NCBI RefSeq assembly: GCF_008764295.1
Contig: NZ_VTQX01000015.1
Location: 1-64,000, forward strand
DNA: 64,000 nucleotides
DNA from: Bacillus methanolicus
GTDB lineage: Bacteria; Bacillota; Bacilli; Bacillales; Cytobacillaceae
Direction of reading: 5' to 3'
The translations under genes were made by a program, and so were the position numbers. Numbering within the stretch: position 1 is the first letter of the stretch; each line of letters starts with the position of its first letter. The notes under the pieces were generated by a model, which was given only the letters and a program-made list of their open reading frames with translations, ran no database searches and was not told the origin of the DNA. Shown here piece by piece: positions 37,454 through 45,622 of the stretch.

Positions 37454-38299
37454 TTAATGGTTTTCCCTTTCCACCCCATTGTAAATCAATCGTTCGTATA
37501 CTGCGGACATAAGAATCATAAAAACATGAATAATGACATTCAAATATGGAATAGAAAAATTCTTTTTGACCACCCCCGAACGAAAAAGAATGGAATCAAC
37601 TGTTAGCGAAAACACCAAAATGCCTAATTTCCCCATCCACCTACCTTTACGAATTGACCATGCTGAAAATAAAGAAAGCACGATACTATATAATGGGGCA
37701 TAGATAAAATGCTCCTCGAGCCGATGTACCCTCCCCTTTCCAAAACGGAAATTCCCCGTCAATGCGGCAAGGTAAATAATATTGGTACCTGTCCCCATAA
37801 TGGCAAAAAATAAAGAAATAAAAAGGATAAGCGGATTTTGTCGCTGCAGTTGTTCATACCATTTATCACTTAGAAAAAAAAAGATCGGGAGCAAAGAGGA
37901 CGTATGAAACGGATTCCACCATCTCGTCTTATAAATTTTCAGCCTCATAAACAGCTGCTCAACGAGATGAAAATAGAAAATAAATGCCGATTTTATTTTC
38001 CAATTCAGCTTGAATGCCGTTAAGAATACTCCTGTAAACGGAATATAGATCGCTTGTGATAAAATGGCTCCGAAAAAATTATCGAAATAGCGATTTTTTA
38101 AGATTTTTGGCTTGTAGCGATAAGCGCGAAATAAATGGAGTACAAAATACTCAAAAATATAGGCCATTCCCATATTCGCCATTAGCAATACACTTAACGT
38201 CTTACGATCTTTCTTTTTTATAAAAGAGTAGAGCAGGAGAGATGAATGGATGATAAATAAAAAAATAAACGGATATTTATTTCTGCTGTTTCGTTTCAT
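37454..38299 (-). CDS. Unrecognised polytopic membrane protein
   Basis: 281 residues with about seven hydrophobic segments separated by basic loops (KKKDRKTLS, RAYRYKPKILKNRYFDNFFG, LKIYKTRWWNPFHTSS). Very high pI. A good SD (GAGGGATATGA before ATG) supports translation. I do not recognise the family. Neighbours (dps, a dioxygenase) give no clear hint. Confidence 0.7.
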   Translation of the reverse strand: MKRNSRNKYPFIFLFIIHSSLLLYSFIKKKDRKTLSVLLMANMGMAYIFEYFVLHLFRAYRYKPKILKNRYFDNFFGAILSQAIYIPFTGVFLTAFKLNWKIKSAFIFYFHLVEQLFMRLKIYKTRWWNPFHTSSLLPIFFFLSDKWYEQLQRQNPLILFISLFFAIMGTGTNIIYLAALTGNFRFGKGRVHRLEEHFIYAPLYSIVLSLFSAWSIRKGRWMGKLGILVFSLTVDSILFRSGVVKKNFSIPYLNVIIHVFMILMSAVYERLIYNGVERENH

Positions 38300-38388
38300 T
38301 CATATCCCTCCTCTTTAGTACTCCTTATTTTTCGAAGAAGACGGGACATTATTCAACATTCACGCCAGATTATACGAACTTTCTTCGT

Positions 38389-39246
38389 TCAAGCCTTTGT
38401 TCTTAAGATAAGCCTTGTTCCTGACGGATCGATTAACTTGATTTCCTCTCCTTCTACCTGAATTGAATCATGTTGATTGCTCAGTCGTGTTATCGTTTGC
38501 AACATCTCTTCTTTATTTGGATAAATCAATGTAAAATACTCGAGACCTGCGCTCTTTTCTGAAGGTGGTTGCGCTCCTCTGCCATTCCATGTATTTAAGC
38601 CGATATGATGGTGATAGTTTCCACTTGAAATAAAAAGGGCTTGTTCACCATAGCGAGCAACAATATCAAATCCTAGTCCATCACAATAAAACTGTTGGGC
38701 AGCGTGCAAATCTGCAACATGCAAATGAATGTGACCAATAATCGTCTCTTTTGGAAGCCCTCGCCAAGCTTCTCCATTCGACTGTTGGAATAACCCCTCC
38801 ACATCTAAAGGGGCAGTATCCATCTGGACCATTCCCTCCGACCATTGCCACTTATCCGATGGTCGATCTGCATAAACTTCAATTCCGTTTCCATCTGGAT
38901 CTGCCAAATAGATCGCTTCACTTACGAAATGATCTGAAGCCCCTTGCAGCGGATAACCGCTTTCCAATAAATGTTTTAAACAAGCCGCCAAATCTGCTCG
39001 CGATGGAAGTAACAGAGCAAAATGGTATAAACCTGTTCTCCGCGCCTCTTTTGCTGTAACCTGCTCCGGTTCCAAAATCGTCAATATCGGTGTCTTTCCA
39101 TCAACGGTAAAAACAACCGTTGTTCGGTATTCCTTTAAAACCTGCAGACCTAAAATCTCCTGATAAAACGATGAAGCCCTTTCTTTATTTGTTACTTTTA
39201 AATGCACCTGTTCCACATACACATTTGGTGATTGATGAAAATTCAT
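38389..39246 (-). CDS. catE: CatE-like VOC dioxygenase (catechol 2,3-dioxygenase)
   Basis: 285 residues, the same length as B. subtilis CatE and clearly similar along the chain. Two vicinal-oxygen-chelate modules: VEQVHLKVTN ... GLYHFALLLPS ... DPDGNGIEVYADRP in the first, and GHIHLHVADL ... YHHHIGLNTW in the second. Catalyses extradiol ring cleavage of catechols in CatE; the substrate here is inferred. Monocistronic. Confidence 0.85.
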   Translation of the reverse strand: MNFHQSPNVYVEQVHLKVTNKERASSFYQEILGLQVLKEYRTTVVFTVDGKTPILTILEPEQVTAKEARRTGLYHFALLLPSRADLAACLKHLLESGYPLQGASDHFVSEAIYLADPDGNGIEVYADRPSDKWQWSEGMVQMDTAPLDVEGLFQQSNGEAWRGLPKETIIGHIHLHVADLHAAQQFYCDGLGFDIVARYGEQALFISSGNYHHHIGLNTWNGRGAQPPSEKSAGLEYFTLIYPNKEEMLQTITRLSNQHDSIQVEGEEIKLIDPSGTRLILRTKA

Positions 39247-39283
39247 TGTAATTTACCCCTTTAACATTTTTCTTTAACTTCCA

Positions 39284-39313
39284 TTGCTGTAGTTCTTATA
39301 AATTTAGTATACT
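39284..39313 (+). promoter_or_regulatory. Promoter of the small basic protein gene
   Basis: -35 TTGCTG (39284-39289), 18-bp spacer, -10 TATACT (39308-39313), 31 bp before the TTG start. Confidence 0.6.
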
Positions 39314-39344
39314 AGGTACTAACAAAAGTAAGGAGTGATCTGTT

Positions 39345-39599
39345 TTGTCAAAATCAAAAGCCCGTAAATATCGTGAAAAAATTGCTCGCGAGGGACAAAG
39401 AAACCCAGAATGGAATAGGAGTCCTTTTGTCTTTGCCGATATGCGTACACGAAAAACAAAAACAAAGAAGGATTATTTGTATAAGACTAAACACAAGAAC
39501 CAATCATTTATAGATAAAAATGATGGTTCTTTTTATTATTCGCTTTTTAAAAGAAATTGTCTTTGGCTCATTTCGTATGAAAGCAAAAATCAACACTAA
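39345..39599 (+). CDS. Small basic protein with repeat-derived C terminus
   Basis: 84 residues, very rich in Lys and Arg (KSKARKYREKIAREG; RTRKTKTKKDYLYKTKHKN). TTG start 8 nt after AAGGAGTG, with a promoter upstream. I recall similar short proteins in other Bacillus but no function. The last 18 codons, including the stop, lie inside a MITE-like remnant (39543-39612), so the original C terminus, probably ending soon after DGSFYY, has been replaced. Confidence 0.7.
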   Translation: MSKSKARKYREKIAREGQRNPEWNRSPFVFADMRTRKTKTKKDYLYKTKHKNQSFIDKNDGSFYYSLFKRNCLWLISYESKNQH

Positions 39600-39612
39600 C
39601 ATAGAACAAGCT
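39543..39612 (+). repeat. MITE-like element, internally deleted copy 4
   Basis: Left end CTTTTTAAAAGAAATTGT, then TTTGGCTCATTTCGTATGAAA, a jump over the middle, then GCAAAAATCAACACTAACAT and AGAACAAG. It matches both ends of the full copy but lacks about 60 central bases. Confidence 0.7.
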
Positions 39613-39831
39613 CTATTATTCCTTTTTTGTACTACATAATAAATTTCAGCGCACAAATAAAACAAAATATGATTATGTCCCTTATTTCCTTAGTTTAACT
39701 TCCGAATAAATATTATATCAAAATAATTATTTACTCGTATTATTCATCCTACTTGAGGGAAATGAATCGATTAAATATCGCCAAAACCCATATCACTATT
39801 TGTATCCGCTTTCATAATAAAAATTCAAAGT

Positions 39832-39849
39832 TTGTTCAATATTTCACAA
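39832..39849. promoter_or_regulatory. Rex operator 1
   Basis: TTGTTCAATATTTCACAA, 16 of 18 positions of the palindromic Rex site. It overlaps the -35 of the promoter below, which suits NADH-released repression. Confidence 0.75.
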
Positions 39850-39871
39850 ACTATTATTTAAATAGTATGGT
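39843..39871 (+). promoter_or_regulatory. Promoter of the Rex-linked small gene
   Basis: -35 TTCACA (39843-39848), 17-bp spacer, -10 TATGGT (39866-39871). The -35 lies within Rex operator 1. Confidence 0.6.
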
Positions 39872-39908
39872 ATTCTACATGTAGATAAACAAATAAGGAG
39901 TGAAGACA

Positions 39909-40142
39909 ATGATCATTTGTGAGTGGAGAGCTTTTTCTACAGATACTGAAACCTATACTCAAGCAGATTTTGAAAAGCTGGTTGGTGATGATTTTGAAGC
40001 AATGATGTTTAAAGATGACGATCCCATTCCTGCCTATATTTGGACAAAAAATTACGTCTTTCATATCAGAAAAAACTCTAAAATTTTAACTGATATTTCT
40101 TTTGAGAAAATTCCAAGAAATCCAGATTGTGTAAAATCATAA
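39909..40142 (+). CDS. Small protein of unknown function in the adhE locus
   Basis: 77 residues, acidic in the middle (GDDFEAMMFKDDDPIP) with aromatic-rich strands (YIWTKNYVFHIR; ILTDISFEKIPR). The ATG at 39909 is 8 nt after TAAGGAG; the open frame starts at a GTG overlapping that SD. No signal peptide or helix. It lies between two Rex operators, 57 bp before adhE, so it is probably expressed when NADH is high. Family not recognised. Confidence 0.72.
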   Translation: MIICEWRAFSTDTETYTQADFEKLVGDDFEAMMFKDDDPIPAYIWTKNYVFHIRKNSKILTDISFEKIPRNPDCVKS

Positions 40143-40161
40143 TCTTTTTTTTAATAAATCT

Positions 40162-40179
40162 TTGTGAAATATTTCACAA
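40162..40179. promoter_or_regulatory. Rex operator 2, upstream of adhE
   Basis: TTGTGAAATATTTCACAA, a perfect 18-bp palindrome and consensus Rex site, ending 20 bp before the adhE start. Confidence 0.92.
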
Positions 40180-40199
40180 TATATCAGGAGGAGATTTAA

Positions 40200-42794
40200 A
40201 TGGCTGTTAAAGAAAAGGAGTTACCAAAAGTGCAAACTGTCGCTGAAATGGTTGATCAATTAGTTCAAAACGGGCGCCGTGCTTTACAAGAATTTCGAAA
40301 TTTCGATCAAGAAATGATTGATGAAATTGTGAAGCAAATGGCACTGGCAGGTTTAGATCATCATATGCCGCTGGCAAAGCTTGCCGTAGAAGAAACAGGA
40401 CGTGGCGTGTATGAGGATAAAATTATCAAAAATATATTTTCCACAGAATACATTTACCACAATATTAAATACGATAAAACCGTTGGAATTATAAATGAAA
40501 ACGACCATGAAGGGATCGTGGAGATTGCTGAACCTGTAGGAGTCATCGCTGGCGTGACGCCTGTTACAAACCCGACATCCACTACGATGTTCAAAGCGCT
40601 TATTGCGATTAAAACGCGAAATCCAATTATTTTCGCCTTCCACCCTTCAGCTCAAAAGTGCAGCAGTGAAGCCGCAAGAGCTTTGCGTGACGCCGCTGTT
40701 CTTGCCGGTGCGCCGGAGCATTGTATTCAATGGATTGAGAAGCCATCTTTAGATGCAACACAGCTATTAATGAACCACTCAGAAGTGTCGCTGATCTTGG
40801 CCACTGGCGGATCAGGGATGGTGAAATCAGCTTACAGTTCCGGAAAGCCAGCTCTTGGTGTCGGCCCAGGAAACGTTCCTTGCTATATTGAAAAATCGGC
40901 CGATGTCTATCGAGCTGTTAACGACCTCATTTTGTCGAAGACATTTGACAACGGCATGATTTGTGCCTCAGAACAAGCCGTTATTCTTGATCAAGAAATA
41001 TACGATGCTGCGAAAGAAGAACTACGCGCACACGGCTGCTACTTTTTAAACGAAGCCGAAAAAAATAAAATTGAAAAATTAGTTATTCGCGAGCCACACG
41101 GAACGATTAACCCCGATATTGTCGGAAGACCTGCAGCTAAAATTGCCAAAATGGCTGGGGTAAATGTTCCGCTCGATACAAAAATTCTAATTGCCGAGTT
41201 AGAAGGTGTCGGTCCACAATACCCACTTTCAAGAGAGAAATTAAGTCCAATTCTCGCCTGCTATAAAGTGCAAAATCTTGAAGAGGGCTTAACTAGATGC
41301 GAACAAATGCTAGAATTTGGAGGGCTGGGACACTCCGCCGTTCTCCATTCAACAAATGAAGAAGTCATGAGAAAATTTGGTTTAAGAATGAAGGCTGGAC
41401 GAATTATCGTTAATGCCCCATCTTCACAGGGAGCAATCGGAGATATTTATAATGCATACATTCCTTCCCTTACGCTTGGATGCGGTACTTATGGAGGAAA
41501 TTCAGTATCAACTAACGTCGGAACGATGCATTTAATCAACATTAAAAAAGTAGCGAGAAGGAATGTCAATATGCAATGGTTTAAAGTTCCACCAAAAATT
41601 TATTTCGAGAAAAACTCCATTCAATATTTAGCAAAAATGCCCAATATTTCAAAGGCTTTAATCGTTACAGATCCAGGAATGGTGAAACTCGGATATGTGG
41701 ATAAAATTCTCTATTATTTAAGAAAACGACCTGACTATGTTCATTGCGAGATTTTCTCCGATGTCGAGCCAGACCCATCCATTGAAACGGTTATGAAAGG
41801 AGCAGAATTGATGGCTTCCTTCCAACCAGATGTCATCATTGCCCTTGGCGGTGGATCTGCAATGGACGCTGCAAAAGGAATGTGGCTATTTTACGAGCAC
41901 CCTGAAACAGACTTTTTTGGACTAAAACAAAAGTTTCTTGATATTCGCAAGCGGATTGTTAAATATCCAAAGCTCGGTGAAAAAGCACAATTTGTTGCCA
42001 TTCCAACTACATCTGGGACCGGGTCTGAAGTAACATCTTTCTCCGTTATTACGGATAAAAGAGCAAATATTAAATACCCGCTTGCCGATTATGAATTAAC
42101 ACCGGATGTGGCTATTGTCGATCCACAGTTTGTCATGACTGTTCCAAAGCATGTTACAGCTGATACTGGAATGGATGTGTTAACCCATGCGATTGAGGCA
42201 TACGTATCCGTTATGGCAAATGATTACACTGACGGTCTCGCCATTAAAGCCATTCAACTAGTTTTTGAATATTTACCGAGAGCATATCGCAATGGCAATG
42301 ATGCCCTTGCCCGTGAAAAAATGCATAATGCGTCAACGATAGCAGGAATGGCATTTGCCAACGCCTTCCTAGGAATCAATCACAGTCTTGCGCATAAGCT
42401 AGGCGGTGAATTCCACATTGCTCACGGTCGAGCTAATGCCATTTTATTGCCGCATGTCATTCGTTATAATGCGACAAAGCCGAAGAAATTTGCATCGTTC
42501 CCTAAATATGAAAAGTTTATCGCCGACAAACGCTATGCAGAAATTGCGATGGCACTGGGACTTCCGGCCCGCACTACTGAAGAAGGAGTGGAAAGCTTAA
42601 TTCAAGCAATTATTAAGCTCGCTGAAGAATTGTACATTCCACTAAAAATAAGAGATAACGGCGTCAATAAGAAGGAGTTCGAGAGCAAAGTCGAATTTCT
42701 TGCAGAAAAAGCTTTCGAGGATCAATGTACAACTGCTAATCCTAAGCTGCCATTAGTCTCTGAATTAGCTGAAATATATAAGAAAGCTTGGTAA
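40200..42794 (+). CDS. adhE: Bifunctional acetaldehyde-CoA/alcohol dehydrogenase
   Basis: 864-residue fermentation enzyme reducing acetyl-CoA to ethanol with two NADH. Residues 1-440: CoA-acylating aldehyde dehydrogenase, with GVGPGNVPCYIE and the catalytic Cys in NGMICASEQAV. Residues about 460-864: iron-dependent alcohol dehydrogenase, with GGGSAMDAAKGMW, TSGTGSEVTSFSVIT and the Fe ligands in DVLTHAIEAY, NHSLAHKLGG and HIAHGRANA. AGGAGG precedes ATG. The perfect Rex site just upstream implies induction under oxygen limitation. Confidence 0.97.
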   Translation: MAVKEKELPKVQTVAEMVDQLVQNGRRALQEFRNFDQEMIDEIVKQMALAGLDHHMPLAKLAVEETGRGVYEDKIIKNIFSTEYIYHNIKYDKTVGIINENDHEGIVEIAEPVGVIAGVTPVTNPTSTTMFKALIAIKTRNPIIFAFHPSAQKCSSEAARALRDAAVLAGAPEHCIQWIEKPSLDATQLLMNHSEVSLILATGGSGMVKSAYSSGKPALGVGPGNVPCYIEKSADVYRAVNDLILSKTFDNGMICASEQAVILDQEIYDAAKEELRAHGCYFLNEAEKNKIEKLVIREPHGTINPDIVGRPAAKIAKMAGVNVPLDTKILIAELEGVGPQYPLSREKLSPILACYKVQNLEEGLTRCEQMLEFGGLGHSAVLHSTNEEVMRKFGLRMKAGRIIVNAPSSQGAIGDIYNAYIPSLTLGCGTYGGNSVSTNVGTMHLINIKKVARRNVNMQWFKVPPKIYFEKNSIQYLAKMPNISKALIVTDPGMVKLGYVDKILYYLRKRPDYVHCEIFSDVEPDPSIETVMKGAELMASFQPDVIIALGGGSAMDAAKGMWLFYEHPETDFFGLKQKFLDIRKRIVKYPKLGEKAQFVAIPTTSGTGSEVTSFSVITDKRANIKYPLADYELTPDVAIVDPQFVMTVPKHVTADTGMDVLTHAIEAYVSVMANDYTDGLAIKAIQLVFEYLPRAYRNGNDALAREKMHNASTIAGMAFANAFLGINHSLAHKLGGEFHIAHGRANAILLPHVIRYNATKPKKFASFPKYEKFIADKRYAEIAMALGLPARTTEEGVESLIQAIIKLAEELYIPLKIRDNGVNKKEFESKVEFLAEKAFEDQCTTANPKLPLVSELAEIYKKAW

Positions 42795-42827
42795 TTCGAA
42801 AAAAGGCATACAAGATTGCTACTGACT

Positions 42828-42872
42828 GAGAGAGGACGCCCATTACATGGGAAAGAGTCCTCTCTTTTTTTC
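42828..42872 (+). terminator. Intrinsic terminator after adhE
   Basis: Stem GAGAGGAC / GTCCTCTC with inner CCCAT/ATGGG pairing, then TTTTTTT. Confidence 0.87.
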
Positions 42873-43022
42873 TAATTCTTTGATGCTATTTGCTTCAAGC
42901 AAATATTGGGTTATTTTTCAAAAAATTTGTTAAAATGATCGATGAAGAAGATTACAAAAATGAGGATAGCAAACGCTAGAGCATGTTATTCGGCTTAACT
43001 AAAACTGAGGAGGAATTCGCAG

Positions 43023-43583
43023 ATGTATGATGTAGTAATTATCGGAGCAGGCCCTGCTGGAGCAAGTGCAGGAATTTTCACAGCAAAAGCCGGCAAGAAA
43101 ACAATTATTTTGGATAATGAAAAAAGCGTGACAAAGCGTGCGTGGTTAGAAAATCACTATGGTGCTCCTGCCATTTCTGGTCCTGATTTAGTCGAAACGG
43201 GTAAAGAACAGGCAAAAAAACACGGTGCTGAACTTGTCGAAGTTGAAGCAACTGAAATTAAAAAGAATGGTTCACAACTAACTGTCGTTACAGAAAGTGG
43301 TGAATACGAAGCACAGCATGTAATTTTAGCTACAGGCATGGCAGTTGATCTTGGCGAAAAATCAGGTGTTTCAACAAAACCTGGTACAGAACCGAGAATT
43401 AAAGCAATCTTTGATGTTGACCCATCTGGAAAAACAAACGTTGAAGGGATTTGGGCTGCTGGAACATGCGCAGGGGTAAGCATGCATACGATTATCACTG
43501 CTGGTGACGGAGCTAAAGTAGCGATTAATATTGTTAGTGAATTAAATGGCGAACGCTACGTAGACCACGATATTATGAAGTAA
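43023..43583 (+). CDS. Short thioredoxin-reductase-like FAD protein
   Basis: 186 residues. Residues 1-110 give the first FAD half (VVIIGAGPAGASAGIFTAKAGKK; ENHYGAPAISGPDLVETGKEQAKKHGAELV in parts; VILATGMAVDLG) and residues about 140-180 the second FAD half (GIWAAGTCAGVSMHTIITAGDGAKVAINI). The whole NADPH domain with the CxxC pair of thioredoxin reductase is absent. The chain looks intact, so it is a minimal FAD-fold protein; partner and reaction are unknown. Confidence 0.8.
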   Translation: MYDVVIIGAGPAGASAGIFTAKAGKKTIILDNEKSVTKRAWLENHYGAPAISGPDLVETGKEQAKKHGAELVEVEATEIKKNGSQLTVVTESGEYEAQHVILATGMAVDLGEKSGVSTKPGTEPRIKAIFDVDPSGKTNVEGIWAAGTCAGVSMHTIITAGDGAKVAINIVSELNGERYVDHDIMK

Positions 43584-43680
43584 ATCTATAAAAAAGAACA
43601 TCAGAAAAGAGAAGTAGTTCCGTTACTATGGAGCTAAAAATAGCAGGATAAATTACAGTTTCGTAATGGCCATATCAAAT

Positions 43681-43720
43681 GTTTAAAAAGCTTAGAACGT
43701 TTGCTCTAAGCTTTTTAAAC
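43681..43720. terminator. Bidirectional terminator
   Basis: Stem GTTTAAAAAGCTTAGA / TCTAAGCTTTTTAAAC with an 8-base loop, between two converging genes. Confidence 0.85.
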
Positions 43721-43774
43721 ATGTCATTTTACTCTATTAAAGCTACTATTGTTAAATAAACCTCTTATCAAATT

Positions 43775-44469
43775 TCATTTTAAAATAGTAGCGTTCGAGG
43801 CTCGCATCCATAAGAAAATGGAATACGTAATTAAAATAGCAATGATGACATAACTAAAGATTGAAGAACCTTGGTCTTGACCCATTAATTGTAAAGAGTT
43901 ATTTAAACCGTGGAAAGCTATAGCCATGATAATGGATTGATTATTAATAATGAGTAACGATAAGACCATCCCTACAACAAATGCATATATAATTTGTAAC
44001 AAGGTGTCTTCTAATGATTGCCCTCCGAGAAGCTGTAAAGAATGGGTAATAGCGAACAGGGAACTTGAAATCATAACAGCTTTTTTATACCCTTTCGATA
44101 ATAGAGTAGCATAAAGCCTCTAAAAAAAATTTCTTCGATAAAAGCAACAACAAAAAGTTGTATCATAAATATTAGGAATACATCCAATAGAGAGGAAGTA
44201 TTTATTCCTTTATTTCCAATAAAAACAAGCAGTAAAACCAATAGCAATGGAACACCGAAAAGAAACGTCTTTTTTATTGGTTTTAATTTCTTTACTGAAA
44301 AATAATTATTCCACTTTCCCTTTATGACTAAATAAATGTAAGTACCTACCGCCAAAGGTAAAAGTCCAATAAACTGTAATGCTGGACTAGTGGGCATTGT
44401 TATGGTTACAAACGCTCCGTTTACTGTGAAAAACAAGATTAGTAGCAATTCTAAACCAACTATTTTCAA
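43775..44469 (-). pseudogene. CPBP-family intramembrane protease, frameshifted
   Basis: Two frames, 44469-44071 (132 aa) and 44074-43775 (99 aa), together make one CPBP (CAAX/Abi) protease of about 231 residues. Motif 1 EEIFFRG is in the first frame; FAITHSLQLLGG and AFHGLNNSLQLMG are in the second. They join at a run of six A on the coding strand (at 44081-44086): one more A gives KKGIKKAVMISSSLFA-type sequence. The run sits as A AAA AAG, so -1 ribosomal frameshifting would also restore it. The TTG start at 44469 has no good SD; AAGGGAGA lies about 40 nt further up with no start codon in frame. Decay, sequencing error or programmed shift are all open. Confidence 0.72.
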
Positions 44470-44978
44470 TAAAACTCTTTTGTTGACCTTTAATTTATGC
44501 TCTCCCTTCTATGTCTTTATATCTTAGCATAAATTTCCTATTTATTCTTAAGCTTGCTTTTATCAGGCTTAAATCACAAAATGAACTTGCACCTTGCCCA
44601 CATACAATCACTCTGCTGAGTGCTACGCTATTTGGAGGGCGATTTAAACCTCCCAAAACCCACTTAACCTTATATAAAATAGTCTTTGTTAAATAGAATT
44701 GTTGTTAAAATGATTTTGGGCTCATTTCATGTGAAACCAAAGTTTCATATGCCTTTAAGTATAACTGAAAGGTCAGAGAGAGAATGAGCCAAAAATCAAC
44801 ACCGACATATAACAGAGCCATAATAAAAAAATCGAGTACGGAACCTTTGCGATTTCACACTCGATTTTCTAAACTATTAAAATTGTATCTCCTCATTATT
44901 CGAGATTCTCAAGAAAAATGCTAGATTATTGCTAACCGTTGCTATCATTCTGTTAGCTAGCTTCTAGCTACTTTATGA
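44470..44978. other. Intergenic region with MITE-like element
   Basis: 509 bp. A small hairpin (TTTGGAGG / CCTCCCAAA) at about 44629-44659 precedes the full-length repeat copy. A stretch at 44820-44872 has weak hairpin potential (TCGAGT ... ACTCGA) that may end hmoA transcripts. Confidence 0.5.
44684..44819 (+). repeat. MITE-like element, full-length copy 2
   Basis: About 134 bp with terminal inverted repeats (CTTTGTTAAAT at the left, ATATAACAGAG at the right), an inner inverted pair GGCTCATT / AATGAGCC and two small stems (GAAACC/..GTTTC and CCTTTAAGT/ACTGAAAGG). No coding capacity. It is the reference copy for the family in this window. Confidence 0.85.
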
Positions 44979-45305
44979 TCACGTGCTACTAACTGCTTGC
45001 TTAACTGTTACAACTTCATATTTCCCGCCTTCTGTACCGACAATATAGTCAGGTTTCGGTTGTCCGAGGTTTGCTTTATGACCAGCAATGTGAGCGTCAC
45101 TCTTCTCCCAATTCTTCCAATCTTCTTCTGACTCCCAGCGAACTTGCACAAGGACCTCTTCATCACCCCGACGTACTTTTTTAACCATTACCGTTAAATC
45201 TATAAAACCTGGTTGTTTTTCAATAATTCCTTCCTTACTGAAACGTTCCACTACTTTATCCGCATTGCCTTCAGTAACGATTGTTTTCCTCATTTGCACA
45301 AACAT
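44979..45305 (-). CDS. hmoA: Heme-degrading monooxygenase HmoA
   Basis: 108-residue IsdG-like enzyme that opens haem to release iron, closely similar to B. subtilis HmoA (YetG): FVQMRKTIVTEGNADKVVERF, KVRRGDEEVLVQVRWESEEDW and KSDAHIAGHKAN with the catalytic His and Trp. ATG at 45305 lies 9 nt after AAAGGAG. A Fur box covers its promoter. Confidence 0.93.
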   Translation of the reverse strand: MFVQMRKTIVTEGNADKVVERFSKEGIIEKQPGFIDLTVMVKKVRRGDEEVLVQVRWESEEDWKNWEKSDAHIAGHKANLGQPKPDYIVGTEGGKYEVVTVKQAVSST

Positions 45306-45622
45306 ATTTAAGCTCTCCTTTCTACGATCCAACATTAGAAACTATAATTCCATTATAAATGATAATCATTTTCAACTACAACTAATAACACTAGCTACAA
45401 AATTGATTGAGACCTGACACAGAAAACATCAAAATTTTAAACCATGCTTTCAGCTATATCCTTCTTTTAGTCAAAAAAGCCTTTATTCTGTATGCTAAGC
45501 AATAATAGCGTTCTTCTTAACTTATTTTTATTGGATATATTTAAGAAAAAATACAATGGCATATTTCGGCTAGACAAGCATATGTATCATTTTAGGACAA
45601 AAAAATTGGAAAGGGAGTCACC
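45306..45622. other. Divergent intergenic region hmoA / DUF1646 gene
   Basis: 317 bp. It contains the hmoA promoter and Fur box at 45352-45381. Nothing else stands out. Confidence 0.6.
45352..45381 (-). promoter_or_regulatory. hmoA promoter with Fur box
   Basis: Minus-strand -35 TTGTAG (45376-45381), 18-bp spacer and -10 TATAAT (45352-45357). Between them, TGATAATCATTTTCA at 45360-45374 (plus strand) matches 14 of 15 positions of the 7-1-7 Fur box. Confidence 0.85.

Larger units (their letters stand above)
39600..39908. other. Intergenic region with Rex-controlled promoter
   Basis: 309 bp. A/T-rich and without a gene until the Rex site and promoter at 39832-39871. Confidence 0.6.
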
